From: Desulfovibrio sp.
Lineage (GTDB): Bacteria > Desulfobacterota > Desulfovibrionia > Desulfovibrionales > Desulfovibrionaceae
Length of the DNA stretch: 64,000 nucleotides
Direction of reading: 5' to 3'
Assembly: GCF_009712225.1 (NCBI RefSeq)
Contig: NZ_WASP01000006.1
Location: 645,273-709,272 of the forward strand
Numbering within the stretch: position 1 is the stretch's first letter; the number at the start of each line of letters is the position of its first letter. Below, one piece after another: positions 45,179-54,080 of the stretch. A program made the position numbers and the translations under genes. The notes under the pieces were generated by a model that was given only the letters and a program-made list of their open reading frames with translations, made no database searches and was not told where the DNA came from.

Positions 45179-46072
45179 CTATATCCTGGTTTCATTATCA
45201 AGAAAAACCCAGTGCAGCATGCGCTTGTGCACACGCAGGCGGTACTCGGCCTGCTGCACCAGCAGCGATGCCTTGCTTGCCAGAATGGTATCATCAACAC
45301 CAATGGCTGCCACCGGCGAAGCACTGAGCATCAGGCGCACATCGTTGGCCGCTTTGGACAGCAGCCCCGGCTCCACACGCCAGTGTTCGCGTTCTTCGTC
45401 GGTCAGGCCGCTACGGCAGCCCGCAAAAACATAGTTGGCCCCGCACACCGCGTCTTCAGGGGTTTCATGAAAGGTAACAGCTGAACCCAGCCGGGACACT
45501 TCCTCCCTGAGCGGCGCAATATCTGTATGCGAAGGTACTGCCACACGCAAGGCAAAAGGAAACCATGCCGTTGCTTCAATAAGCGAATGCAGTGTGCCGT
45601 TGACGCAGCCAATCCAGGCGCAGGTGACGCCATTGAGATAGCGCGAATTGCGCAGCATGCAGGCAATGTCTGCCAGAGCATGGGCGGGGTGGGCATCGGG
45701 GCTGCCTGCGTTGATCAGGGGAAAGCGCAGGCACGAGGATTCCATGTCCCAGCCGCCCACGGGCAGGCCGTACATGTACATGCAGTCAATGTAATAGCTG
45801 AACACCGGCAGCAGATGTTCCTGATAATCGCTCATTTCTGTGCGCCAGCTGCCACGGTTACCCTCGTACACCACAGCGCCGCCCATTTGCCGCACAGCGG
45901 CCGAAACACAGAGCCGCTCGGGCAGTGAATGCTGCGAAAACATAAGCAGAGCAACGCGCTGGGCCATGAAATCTGTTTGCAGCTTTGGCTCGGGCATGCC
46001 TAAAGCCTGCTGCACCAGCAACCAGGAAGCCTTTTCACCAAGACCTTTGATACTCAAAATATGTCTTGCCAT
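45179..46072 (-). CDS. Carbamoyltransferase-fold protein lacking the STRTR motif
   Basis: 297 residues of overall aspartate/ornithine carbamoyltransferase look. It has an N-terminal helix before a phosphate-loop position (LLMFSQHSLPERLCVSAAVRQMGG), a middle INAGSPDAHPAHALADI equivalent to HPTQ-LLD, and a second domain (GCVNGTLHSLIEATAWF; GANYVFAGC). The carbamoyl-phosphate S-T-R-T-R loop is replaced by SQHSLPER, and the domain-2 HPxQ is HPAH. It is therefore unlikely to be a normal OTCase or ATCase. GGAGG precedes the ATG. The operon with a YjjP/YjjB exporter suggests a linked metabolite; its identity is unknown. Confidence 0.7.
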   Translation of the reverse strand: MARHILSIKGLGEKASWLLVQQALGMPEPKLQTDFMAQRVALLMFSQHSLPERLCVSAAVRQMGGAVVYEGNRGSWRTEMSDYQEHLLPVFSYYIDCMYMYGLPVGGWDMESSCLRFPLINAGSPDAHPAHALADIACMLRNSRYLNGVTCAWIGCVNGTLHSLIEATAWFPFALRVAVPSHTDIAPLREEVSRLGSAVTFHETPEDAVCGANYVFAGCRSGLTDEEREHWRVEPGLLSKAANDVRLMLSASPVAAIGVDDTILASKASLLVQQAEYRLRVHKRMLHWVFLDNETRI

Positions 46073-46334
46073 AAATCCTCCGTGACGGGCGTCACATACA
46101 GTGTATTTTGCCCGTGTTATTGTTCTATCAATGGGTGAAAATTCTGTCCAGCCGTGGAAAAACAGCAGGTTGCACTCAAAACTGCATTCTACAGTTTATA
46201 AGGGAGAATTTTAACATACTGAAAACATTACACATGGATATTTTTGCCACATAAATACCCATTGTGTACTTGTGATTTAATATACTTTTCAGCTAAAGTA
46301 CGTGGACCCAATTGCAGGGCCCACAGGAGCAAAC
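46073..46334. promoter_or_regulatory. Divergent regulatory region with a palindrome
   Basis: An AT-rich region between the carbamoyltransferase-like operon and gph. A perfect short palindrome GTGACGGGCGTCAC at 46082-46095 sits beside the minus-strand start and could be an operator. The arms ACTGAAAA and TTTTCAG flank 46218-46289. No promoter is certain. Confidence 0.35.
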
Positions 46335-46997
46335 ATGAGAGCTTTTATTTTTGATCTGGACGGAACGCTGGTTGACAGCCTGGAAGACATCGGCCAGGCC
46401 TGCAACGACGTTCTCGCCAGCCACGGTTACCCCGTCCACCCCCTGCCAAAGTACAGGTTCTATGTGGGTCGAGGCTTTCACAAGCTTGTTGGGGACGCCC
46501 TGCCTGAAGGGGAAACAGCCAGACTTTCTTCTGGCGATCTCGCTGCGCTGATTGCCGAGGCACGTGCCCAGTACGGCAAAAACATGTGCGTGCGCACAAA
46601 GCCCTACGAGGGTATCACCGAAGCGCTGCACACGCTGGCCGGTCAGGGGCACTCCCTGGCGGTGCTTTCAAACAAGCCCGACGACCTCACTGTTGAGCTG
46701 GTTCGCCGTTACTTTCCAGACGTGCCATTTGCCCTTGTGCGCGGTGGACGTGAAGGCGTGCCCCTCAAGCCCGAGGCAGATGCCCCCCTAGACATGCTGC
46801 GACACATGGCGGTTTTGCCCTCGGCAAGCTTCTATGTGGGCGACAGCAACGTGGACATATTCACCGCCCGCAATGCGGGTATGACCTCAATCGGTGTTGC
46901 CTGGGGTTTTCGCGGTGCAGAAGAACTGCGCGCGGCCCAGGCAGATCATGTCATCGAAACACCAGAGGCGCTGACGCGCCTTGCCATGGAGGCATAG
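46335..46997 (+). CDS. gph: HAD-family phosphatase, phosphoglycolate phosphatase-like
   Basis: 220 residues. The ATG at 46335 follows CAGGAGC. The HAD motifs are FDLDGTLVDS (Asp nucleophile), LSNKP (motif II), LKPEADAPLDML (motif III Lys) and YVGDSNVDIFTARNAG (motif IV). The helical cap (residues 15-85) fits the phosphoglycolate phosphatase type, which clears 2-phosphoglycolate from DNA repair. Substrate assignment is family-level. It ends 1 base before the next gene. Confidence 0.85.
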   Translation: MRAFIFDLDGTLVDSLEDIGQACNDVLASHGYPVHPLPKYRFYVGRGFHKLVGDALPEGETARLSSGDLAALIAEARAQYGKNMCVRTKPYEGITEALHTLAGQGHSLAVLSNKPDDLTVELVRRYFPDVPFALVRGGREGVPLKPEADAPLDMLRHMAVLPSASFYVGDSNVDIFTARNAGMTSIGVAWGFRGAEELRAAQADHVIETPEALTRLAMEA

Positions 46998-46998
46998 T

Positions 46999-47694
46999 AT
47001 GAAACGTCCCATCATCGAGATCGACGAAGAAAAGTGCAACGGCTGCGGACAGTGTGTGCTTGATTGTGCAGAGGGCGCTCTTGCCATCATTGACGGCAAG
47101 GCCAAGCTTATCAGCGATGTATACTGCGACGGGCTCGGGGCCTGCCTTAACTGCCCAGAAGGCGCACTGCGCCTTGTGGAACGGGAAGCTCCCGAATTTG
47201 ACGAAGAAGCAGCACTGACCGCCAAGGCCAAACGTGAAGGTGCAACAGCGACCCGCCACCACCACGGCGGCTGCCCTGGCAGCATGGCCCGTACCCTCAC
47301 GCCGCTTACGGGCGGCCCGGCTGCTGCTGGCGCAGGCGACCTGCGGGCACAGGTTCCCACCTGGCCCATACAGCTGCGCCTGCTGCCCCCAAGCGCCCCG
47401 TTTCTGAAGGGCGCGAACATTCTGCTGGCAGCACACTGCGCGGGTTTTGCCCTGCCCAACCTGCACAGCGAATGGATGCGTGGTCGCGTGCCCATTATTG
47501 CCTGCCCCAAACTTGAAGATAACGAAGTGCTGGCAGAAAAGCTGACCGCCATCATCAAGCATGGCGGCATTTCGGGCATTACCGTACTGCGCATGAGCGT
47601 ACCCTGCTGCGGTGGGCTTGAAAGACTCGTGCACCGCGCCATCGAAGCGGCAGGAAGCACCTTGACGCCGGAGACGCATATTGTACAATTGTAA
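46999..47694 (+). CDS. 4Fe-4S ferredoxin-type protein
   Basis: 231 residues. The N-terminal domain has two iron-sulfur motifs: CNGCGQCVLDC (residues 14-24) and CDGLGACLNC near 45. A linker with HHHGGC at 87-92 is followed by a C-terminal ~100-residue domain (ILLAAHCAGFALPN; VPIIACPKLEDN; VPCCGGLERLV). This layout is common in anaerobes for proteins that accept electrons or handle metal clusters, but the partner is unknown. It is co-transcribed with gph. Confidence 0.82.
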   Translation: MKRPIIEIDEEKCNGCGQCVLDCAEGALAIIDGKAKLISDVYCDGLGACLNCPEGALRLVEREAPEFDEEAALTAKAKREGATATRHHHGGCPGSMARTLTPLTGGPAAAGAGDLRAQVPTWPIQLRLLPPSAPFLKGANILLAAHCAGFALPNLHSEWMRGRVPIIACPKLEDNEVLAEKLTAIIKHGGISGITVLRMSVPCCGGLERLVHRAIEAAGSTLTPETHIVQL

Positions 47695-47747
47695 TCAGCA
47701 ATCAGGTTTCAGATGTGATCTTCTGAGCCCCATGTAAAAAATTGATT

Positions 47748-47798
47748 AAGCCCGCCTTGACAAAACATAGTGTAGTGCTATGTTTTCAGGGCGGGCTT
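47748..47798 (+). terminator. Long hairpin between the ferredoxin gene and metA
   Basis: A 9-bp outer stem AAGCCCGCC/GGCGGGCTT encloses an inner AAAACATAG/CTATGTTTT stem. No T run follows, so termination would be weak. It may be a terminator or an mRNA-structure element of the metA leader. Confidence 0.5.
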
Positions 47799-47904
47799 CG
47801 ATTAACGTATAAGCCCAAAACCTTAAGCCCGCAGACGGGGCCGTTAGGGGGCGGTGCAAACGGCGCTACCCAAAAAGACTGCTTTTCTGTGAAGGACTGT
47901 AAAC

Positions 47905-48840
47905 ATGCCTATCAAGATTCCTGCGGATCTTCCCGCCTGTGCAGCGCTTGAGAGCGAAAATATTTTTGTGATGACGGAAGACCGCGCTGTCCAGCAGGAC
48001 ATCCGCCCGCTGGAAATAGCCATCGTCAATCTCATGCCCACCAAGATCGCCACAGAAACGCAGCTTTTGCGGCTTTTGAGTAATTCGCCCCTTCAGGTTA
48101 ACATTACCCTGTTGCGTACCGAAGCCCACGAATCAAAAAATACGCCCGCACAGCATCTTGAGCGCTTTTACAAAACCTTTGCCGAAATACGCCACGGCAG
48201 CTTTGACGGCATGATCGTGACCGGTGCGCCCGTGGAACATCTGCCTTTCGAGGATGTGGACTACTGGCACGAGCTGCTCGACATCATGGCTTTTGCGCAA
48301 AGCCGCGTGTACTCTACCCTGTACATATGCTGGGCGGCGCAGGCGGCCCTGTACCATTTTTACGGTATTCCCAAATACACCCTGCCTTCCAAGGTATCGG
48401 GCGTGTTTGAACACGATATTTTGCAGCCTGGCTGCCGCCTGTTCCGGGGTTTTGACGACACGTTCACTGCCCCGCATTCGCGCCACACGGAAGTGCGCGC
48501 CAATGACCTGATCAAGCAGCCCGGCCTGCGCATTCTTGCCGAATCGCAAGAAGCGGGTCTCGCCCTAGCCGAAAGCCTCGACCACTCGCAGGTCTTCATG
48601 ACCGGCCACCTCGAATACGACAGGGACACCCTCGATGCGGAATTCAGACGCGATCAGGAGAGGGGCATGAACCCGATCCCTCCCAGTCACTACTACCCTG
48701 GCAATGATCCCGCAAACCTGCCCCGCGTAAACTGGCGGGCTCACGCGCACCTGTTCTATTGCAACTGGCTCAACTACTACGTCTATCAGGAAACGCCTTT
48801 CAGCCTTACAGCAATCGCCCGCAACCGGCAGGGCCAGTAA
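47905..48840 (+). CDS. metA: Homoserine O-acyltransferase, acetyl-CoA type by motif
   Basis: 311 residues. It has the MetA layout: [13 protein letters not shown], catalytic Cys-142 ([13 protein letters not shown]) and the GHLEYD block with the catalytic His-Glu. Position 111 is Glu ([16 protein letters not shown]). In characterised MetA proteins this residue selects acetyl-CoA rather than succinyl-CoA, so homoserine O-acetyltransferase activity is predicted. It opens methionine synthesis from homoserine. GAAGGA precedes the ATG. The leader (47800-47904) is GC-rich and structured, but no known riboswitch was recognised. Confidence 0.93.
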   Translation: MPIKIPADLPACAALESENIFVMTEDRAVQQDIRPLEIAIVNLMPTKIATETQLLRLLSNSPLQVNITLLRTEAHESKNTPAQHLERFYKTFAEIRHGSFDGMIVTGAPVEHLPFEDVDYWHELLDIMAFAQSRVYSTLYICWAAQAALYHFYGIPKYTLPSKVSGVFEHDILQPGCRLFRGFDDTFTAPHSRHTEVRANDLIKQPGLRILAESQEAGLALAESLDHSQVFMTGHLEYDRDTLDAEFRRDQERGMNPIPPSHYYPGNDPANLPRVNWRAHAHLFYCNWLNYYVYQETPFSLTAIARNRQGQ

Positions 48841-48878
48841 GATTCATTCCTGAACACATCTAGGATACGAGGATGCCT

Positions 48879-49322
48879 ATGCGATTTTCTACCAGAACCC
48901 GTTACGGATTGCGCTTTTTGCTGCGTCTGGCGGCCCAGCCCCAGGGCTCTCTTTTGCAACTGGGGCAGGTGGCCCGCGAAGAAAATATTTCTTCGGGCTA
49001 TCTGGAACAGATAGTGCGGGCATTGCGCCCCATGGGCATTCTGCGGGCTGTACGCGGATCTGGCGGCGGCTACTCCCTTGCCAAATCGCCGGCCGACATT
49101 AACATAGAAGAAGTCTTTCAGCACCTTGAGGGAGAAATCTCCCCTGTGCGCTGCTTGAGCAAGGGCCGCCACTGTCAGAGGGAAGCCCACTGCTCCACGC
49201 GGGGATTCTGGACAGAACTTGATGCTCACATACGCTCATTCCTGCAAAGGCGCACCCTGCAGGAAATAATAGATTCAGAGAAATGCTCCGTAACGGGAGG
49301 CAATCATGTGGAATTACACTAA
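48879..49322 (+). CDS. Rrf2/IscR-family regulator of the iron-sulfur operon
   Basis: About 147 residues; ATG at 48879 (MRFSTRTRYGLRFLLRLAA) is preferred over 48873 because of GAGG spacing and family N-termini. A winged helix-turn-helix (ISSGYLEQIVRALRPMGILRAVRGSGGGYSLA) precedes a Cys-rich patch (CLSKGRHCQREAHCSTR), probably a 2Fe-2S site as in IscR. It likely represses the adjoining nifU-nifS genes when clusters are plentiful. It overlaps nifU by 17 bases, implying one transcript. Confidence 0.9.
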   Translation: MRFSTRTRYGLRFLLRLAAQPQGSLLQLGQVAREENISSGYLEQIVRALRPMGILRAVRGSGGGYSLAKSPADINIEEVFQHLEGEISPVRCLSKGRHCQREAHCSTRGFWTELDAHIRSFLQRRTLQEIIDSEKCSVTGGNHVELH

Positions 49323-50142
49323 AGCAGTTCATGACCACTTTCTGCATCCGCACAATGTGGGTCCTCTTGAAGGTGCCAACGCCATCGGCGAAGTGGGCAG
49401 CCTGACCTGTGGTGACGCCCTCAAGCTCTACCTCAAGATCAACGACCAGCAGATCATCGAGGACGCCAGCTTTGAAACCTTTGGCTGCGCCAGCGCCATT
49501 GCCTCCAGCTCTGTGCTCACAGACATGGTAAAGGGCATGTCGGTCGAAGACGCCCTCAAGATCACCAATAAGGACATTACCAATGCCCTTGGCGGTCTGC
49601 CCAAGCAGAAGATGCACTGCTCCGTTATGGGGCAGGAGGCTCTTGAAGCCGCCATCCGTCAGTGGAAGGGCGAACCCCCGGTGCCGCACGCCCACGAAGA
49701 CGGCAAGCTTGTGTGCAAGTGCTTTGGCATTACCGATGCCCAGATCATACGCGCCATCACCGAAAACGGCCTCAAAACCGTTGAAGAAATCACCAACTAC
49801 ACCAAGGCTGGCGGCGCCTGTGGCGAATGCCTTGATGAAATTGGCGAGATTCTGGCGGCCCAGCTCAAGCAGAAGCCGCTGATAGAGCTCAAGCCCAAGC
49901 CGCGCCTCACCAATGTGCAGCGCATGCAGCTGGTGCTCAAGACCATTGATGAAGAAATTCGTCCGCAGCTCGCCGCAGACGGCGGCGACATTGAACTGGT
50001 TGATGTGGACGGCCTGCGCATTGTGGTTGCCCTCAAGGGACGCTGCGCGCACTGCCGCTCGAGCGAGGTAACCATCCGCGATCTGGTGCAGCGCCTGCTG
50101 CGCGAGCATGTTGAAGCCGACATCGTGGTTGAGGAGGCCTAA
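49306..50142 (+). CDS. nifU: NifU iron-sulfur cluster scaffold
   Basis: 278 residues with the three NifU domains. The IscU-like part (LTCGDALKLYL, FGCASA, KMHCSV give the three cluster cysteines) spans residues 1-130. A BFD-like 2Fe-2S domain (CKCFGI and GGACGECLDE) spans 140-185. A C-terminal Nfu domain (ADGGDIELVDVDG; CAHCRSSEVT) spans 200-278. It assembles clusters from sulfur delivered by NifS, encoded 5 bases downstream. Here it serves as the general housekeeping system, since no nitrogenase is in view. Confidence 0.95.
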   Translation: MWNYTKAVHDHFLHPHNVGPLEGANAIGEVGSLTCGDALKLYLKINDQQIIEDASFETFGCASAIASSSVLTDMVKGMSVEDALKITNKDITNALGGLPKQKMHCSVMGQEALEAAIRQWKGEPPVPHAHEDGKLVCKCFGITDAQIIRAITENGLKTVEEITNYTKAGGACGECLDEIGEILAAQLKQKPLIELKPKPRLTNVQRMQLVLKTIDEEIRPQLAADGGDIELVDVDGLRIVVALKGRCAHCRSSEVTIRDLVQRLLREHVEADIVVEEA

Positions 50143-50147
50143 AAGCC

Positions 50148-51302
50148 ATGAAGACCATCTATTTTGACAACAACGCCACTACGGCTGTTGCACCTGAAGT
50201 TCGTGAAGCCATACTGCCCTACCTGGGCGAGTTTTATGGCAACCCTTCGAGCATGCACACCTTTGGCGGGCAAGTGGCTGATGCGGTTGAAACAGCGCGC
50301 GAAACCATGGCCAACCTGCTGGGAGCCAGCCCGGACGAGATAATCTTTACCTCGTGCGGATCCGAGAGCGACAACGCGGCCATCTGGTCAGCCATTCAGA
50401 CCCAGCCCGAAAAGCGCCACCTGATCACCACGCGCGTGGAACACCCGGCCATTCTCAGCGTCATGCAGCACTGGGAACGTCAGGGCTACCGCGTTACCTA
50501 TCTTGGGGTAGACAACAAGGGCCGCCTTGATCTTGACGAATACGCGGCTGCCCTCACACCCGATACGGCGCTGGCATCCATCATGTTTGCCAACAACGAG
50601 GTGGGCAACATCTATCCCATCCAGCGAATGGCAGAGATGGCCAAGGAAAAGGGCGTTTTGTTCCACACCGACGCCGTGCAGGCCGTGGGCAAAACCCCCA
50701 TTGACCTTGCCCACCTGCCCGCTGACATGCTTTCGCTCTCTGGCCACAAGCTGCACGCGCCCAAGGGCATTGGCGTGCTCTATGTGCGCAAGGGAGTGCG
50801 CTTCCGTCCGTTTTTGCGGGGGGGTCATCAGGAAAAGGGCCGCCGTGCCGGTACGGAAAACGTGCCCTACATCGTGGGCCTTGGCGCTGCTGCCAAGCTT
50901 GCTGCCGACCACATGCAGGAAGAACGCGTCAACGTGGCCATGCTGCGCGACAGGCTTGAAAAGGGCCTGCTGGAGCGGATTCCCGATTGCATGGTCAACG
51001 GCGATATGGAAAACCGCCTGCCCAATACGACCAATATTGCCTTCAAGAACGTAGAAGGCGAAGCCATTCTGCTGATGCTTGACCGGCTTGGCGTGTGCGC
51101 CAGCTCCGGCTCTGCCTGCACCTCGGGCAGCCTTGAGCCCTCGCACGTGCTCCGGGCCATGGGCGTGCCCTTTACCTACGCGCACGGCTCAATCCGCCTT
51201 TCGCTTTCGCGCTACTCCACGCAGGAAGAAGTTGACTTTGTGATTGAAAACTTCCCCGGCGTGATCAAGACATTGCGCATGATTTCGCCTTTCAAGGATT
51301 AA
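50148..51302 (+). CDS. nifS: Cysteine desulfurase
   Basis: A 384-residue PLP enzyme that takes sulfur from cysteine for NifU. The PLP lysine is in SLSGHKLHAPKG, and the catalytic cysteine lies in the loop GVCASSGSACTSGSLEPSH. It begins IYFDNNATTAVAPEV, typical of the IscS/NifS group. Last gene of rrf2-nifU-nifS, with a terminator 48 bases on. Confidence 0.95.
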   Translation: MKTIYFDNNATTAVAPEVREAILPYLGEFYGNPSSMHTFGGQVADAVETARETMANLLGASPDEIIFTSCGSESDNAAIWSAIQTQPEKRHLITTRVEHPAILSVMQHWERQGYRVTYLGVDNKGRLDLDEYAAALTPDTALASIMFANNEVGNIYPIQRMAEMAKEKGVLFHTDAVQAVGKTPIDLAHLPADMLSLSGHKLHAPKGIGVLYVRKGVRFRPFLRGGHQEKGRRAGTENVPYIVGLGAAAKLAADHMQEERVNVAMLRDRLEKGLLERIPDCMVNGDMENRLPNTTNIAFKNVEGEAILLMLDRLGVCASSGSACTSGSLEPSHVLRAMGVPFTYAHGSIRLSLSRYSTQEEVDFVIENFPGVIKTLRMISPFKD

Positions 51303-51350
51303 TCCGGGTAAAGCGGACTGCGTAAAAGCAGCAACGACACTAAATAAAGG

Positions 51351-51389
51351 GCAGTGCCGTCACCATTGTGGGAACGGCACTGCTTTTTT
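51351..51389 (+). terminator. Terminator of the rrf2-nifU-nifS operon
   Basis: A 10-bp stem GCAGTGCCGT/ACGGCACTGC with a 13-base loop and six T. Confidence 0.88.
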
Positions 51390-51584
51390 GGGCTTTAACG
51401 CATCAACAGTTTTCGCATCAAGCCATGTCTTCATGTCACATGCTTGCAACGGTGCAGTCTGGTTGCCTGAAGGTATATTTTTGTTTTCTTGGCGCTACGT
51501 TACGATAAAGACTATTGCTTCCGGTCAAAGATTGTCCTATCGTTTTACTTTGAATAGCCGTCCAGTTTCGGGAGACAGGTTTGC

Positions 51585-52835
51585 ATGCGTTCCATTCGCC
51601 TTTTTGATCTTCTGATGGGTTTTTCCCGCGCGCTTGATATGGTTTCGCCTGTTCTTGCAGGCCATCACCTGCGGGTTGCCTTTCTTGCCCAGGCTCTTGC
51701 CGAACGCCTGCAGCTTTCGCACGCCACTCGCAAATACATGCTCATGGCCAGCATGCTGCACGATATAGGTGCCATACCGCTCAAAAGCGATACGCGCGAC
51801 CTCATATTCGAGCACAACAAGGCGCTGCACTGCAGGGCCGGCTGGGCTTTTTGCAAAACCGCCGGGCTGCCCCGCGCGGTGTGCGACATGGTGCTGAACC
51901 ACCATACCGAATGGTGCAGCTATGGCGAGGACGACCAGAACGCCCTACCCGCCAACTGCATTCATCTGGCCGACAGGCTTGACGTAGCCCTGCGCAACAA
52001 GCATGCTTCAGACCTGAACTGCATATGCGCCACGCTTCAGACCAGACAACGTGAATACGCACCTGCCTGCCTCAATGTTCTGGGCAGCCTTGCCGACGAT
52101 GCCGAACTTGTTGCGCGCCTGGCCAGCCCCCAGAACATGCAGATACACCTTGCCTCGCTCTTTGGTTCGGTAATTCTTGGCCCGGTGCAGCTTGTGGACC
52201 TGTGCGGCCTGTTTTCGCAAACCATCGACTCCAAAAGTCCCTTTACGGCTACGCACTCGCTTGGCGTGGCACACACGGCGCGCATGCTGCTCAAACTCAG
52301 TCGCATGGCCGATGAAGGCGACCTTACAACCATGTTCATTGCCGGGCTGCTGCACGATATCGGCAAACTGGCCATTCCGCACGAAATTCTCGAAAAACCG
52401 GCGGCCCTTACCCCCGAGGAACTCTCCCTGATCCAGCAGCATGCGCAAACCAGCCTTGATCTGCTGGGTTCCATACCCGGGTTTACCTGCGTGCGCGACT
52501 GGGGCGGCAGACATCACGAGCGCCTCGACGGCACAGGTTACCCTCACGGTATTAGCGGCCCCAGCCTGAGCCTGCCCGTGCGTATTATTGCCGTGGCGGA
52601 CGTTTTTACCGCCCTCACAGAAGACCGCCCCTATCGCGCGGGCATGCCTCTGGCCCAGGCCATGGGTATCATCCAGTCCATGGCCGAACTCAGTTACCTT
52701 GACGCCAACGTGGTGGCACTGCTTGCCGACAACGTGGTACGGGTCAACAGGGCGCGCATTCGCGCCCAGCGCAGGGCTGCTGCCAACTTTGTGGTCATGC
52801 GCAGGTTGTGCGGCGATACGGCCGGAGCCGCCTGA
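51585..52835 (+). CDS. HD plus HD-GYP cyclic-di-GMP phosphodiesterase candidate
   Basis: 416 residues with two HD-type domains. The N-terminal one (GHHLRVAFLAQ; MLHDIGAIPL) is degenerate or auxiliary. The C-terminal HD-GYP domain is intact: HSLGVAHTAR, GLLHDIGKLAIP, and HHERLDGTGYPHG. This would degrade cyclic-di-GMP, favouring motility over adhesion. No TM or sensor domain is seen, so the input is probably the N-terminal HD. The next gene is 46 bases on and encodes a bacteriohemerythrin membrane protein, so the pair may be co-transcribed and link oxygen or redox to second-messenger control (inference). Confidence 0.85.
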   Translation: MRSIRLFDLLMGFSRALDMVSPVLAGHHLRVAFLAQALAERLQLSHATRKYMLMASMLHDIGAIPLKSDTRDLIFEHNKALHCRAGWAFCKTAGLPRAVCDMVLNHHTEWCSYGEDDQNALPANCIHLADRLDVALRNKHASDLNCICATLQTRQREYAPACLNVLGSLADDAELVARLASPQNMQIHLASLFGSVILGPVQLVDLCGLFSQTIDSKSPFTATHSLGVAHTARMLLKLSRMADEGDLTTMFIAGLLHDIGKLAIPHEILEKPAALTPEELSLIQQHAQTSLDLLGSIPGFTCVRDWGGRHHERLDGTGYPHGISGPSLSLPVRIIAVADVFTALTEDRPYRAGMPLAQAMGIIQSMAELSYLDANVVALLADNVVRVNRARIRAQRRAAANFVVMRRLCGDTAGAA

Positions 52836-52881
52836 TACCCAAACGGAGCCTGGGCCTTGCCCCGCTCTTCAAGGAGCATGC

Positions 52882-53883
52882 ATGGGCGTTCCGATCATTT
52901 TTTTAATTATTGCTCCTCTTGCTGGCATTATCGCCATGCAGCTCATGCCGCCTTTTTCAGGCATTGCTGCGATTCTTTCGCTCGTATTTTCCGCTTGCGG
53001 CCTTTACCTGCTCTACAAATACCTGCTACGCCCCCTGAACACGCTGACCTCCGCCATCACACGCTCTGGCTGTAAGGAAATACCCACCATAAACGCCGCG
53101 TGCGATCATGTGCGCGCGCTGGAAGAAAGCCTGCGCGCTCAGCATTCGGCCATAATGCGTGACACAGAAGAAAACCGCAAAACGCAGGAAAAGCTGCGCC
53201 AGGAGATAAAGGAGTTACGCGAAAAACACGCTGTAGAGCTTCAATCGCAGCTGGCTGTTTTGGAAACGTTGTGCAAGGCCCAGGCCGAGCTGAACGCTCT
53301 GGCCGTTCCCCTGGCCGCGGCCAAGGGCAATGGCGCGGCAGAACCGTGGAATGATCCGCAGCTGTTCTTCAAGATTGCCTCGGACCTGCGCCGAAGCGAA
53401 AAAACTCTGCTCCACGCCGGGCAATTCTGGAGCGGGAACAACGAGGCTGAAAATGCAGATTCGGCCATTGTGGAAGTCTTTCCGTGGAAGGCAAGTTACA
53501 GCACCAATATTCCCGTCATTGACGGACAGCACAAGTTGTTGCTGTCGTATATCAACAGGCTACACTACGGTATACAAAATGGCTGCGACAAAGCCATGCT
53601 GCTCGAAATTCTCGACGATCTTACGGGCTACGCCTTTACCCATTTTGCAACCGAAGAGATATTCTTCGTCCGCTCGGCCTATCCGCTTACAGAAAAACAC
53701 ATTGAAGAACACCAGCATTTCCGCAACACAGTGATCCAGCTGCGCGATGCTGTGCTTGACGGCAAGGCCTTTATCGACATCGCCCTGCTGGAGTACCTCA
53801 AGACATGGCTTGTGGAACACATACAGCGCATTGATGCGGGCTTTGCTCCCTATGTGACCGATAGTGAGCGGGGCTCAAAGTAG
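52882..53883 (+). CDS. Membrane-anchored bacteriohemerythrin
   Basis: 333 residues; ATG at 52882 with AAGGAG 5 bases before. Two N-terminal TM helices (residues ~3-55) lead to a HAMP-like or charged coiled coil (85-155). The hemerythrin domain covers about 190-330: VIDGQHKLLL, LTGYAFTHFATEEIF, HIEEHQHFR, and LKTWLVEHIQRID supply the histidines and acids of the diiron site. It binds oxygen at the membrane. No methyl-accepting or kinase domain is attached. Confidence 0.88.
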   Translation: MGVPIIFLIIAPLAGIIAMQLMPPFSGIAAILSLVFSACGLYLLYKYLLRPLNTLTSAITRSGCKEIPTINAACDHVRALEESLRAQHSAIMRDTEENRKTQEKLRQEIKELREKHAVELQSQLAVLETLCKAQAELNALAVPLAAAKGNGAAEPWNDPQLFFKIASDLRRSEKTLLHAGQFWSGNNEAENADSAIVEVFPWKASYSTNIPVIDGQHKLLLSYINRLHYGIQNGCDKAMLLEILDDLTGYAFTHFATEEIFFVRSAYPLTEKHIEEHQHFRNTVIQLRDAVLDGKAFIDIALLEYLKTWLVEHIQRIDAGFAPYVTDSERGSK

Positions 53884-54012
53884 GTTACCGTAACAGGCAG
53901 ACTCCAGGCATTGGGGCAGCCCTGCCACAGCACCACCCTTTTGTGCTGCCGCGGGTCTGGCCTTACGCCAGTGCGCGTCCCACATACAGACGCATCTGCC
54001 CTTGCCGCTGGA

Positions 54013-54039
54013 CAAAAAAAAAAGCCCCGCATTGCGGGG
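54013..54039 (-). terminator. Terminator of the nrdD operon
   Basis: Stem CCCCGC/GCGGGG with a 3-base loop on the minus strand, followed by eleven T (the A run at 54013-54023). It ends 42 bases past the nrdG stop. Confidence 0.85.
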
Positions 54040-54080
54040 TCGATGTGCGCAGCAATGCGCAGATTTAATGCCTTGCAGGT

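Noticed and set aside
47800..47904. SAM-type riboswitch upstream of metA
   Set aside because: The leader is GC-rich and structured but contains none of the conserved core sequences of SAM-I or SAM-II that I could recognise.
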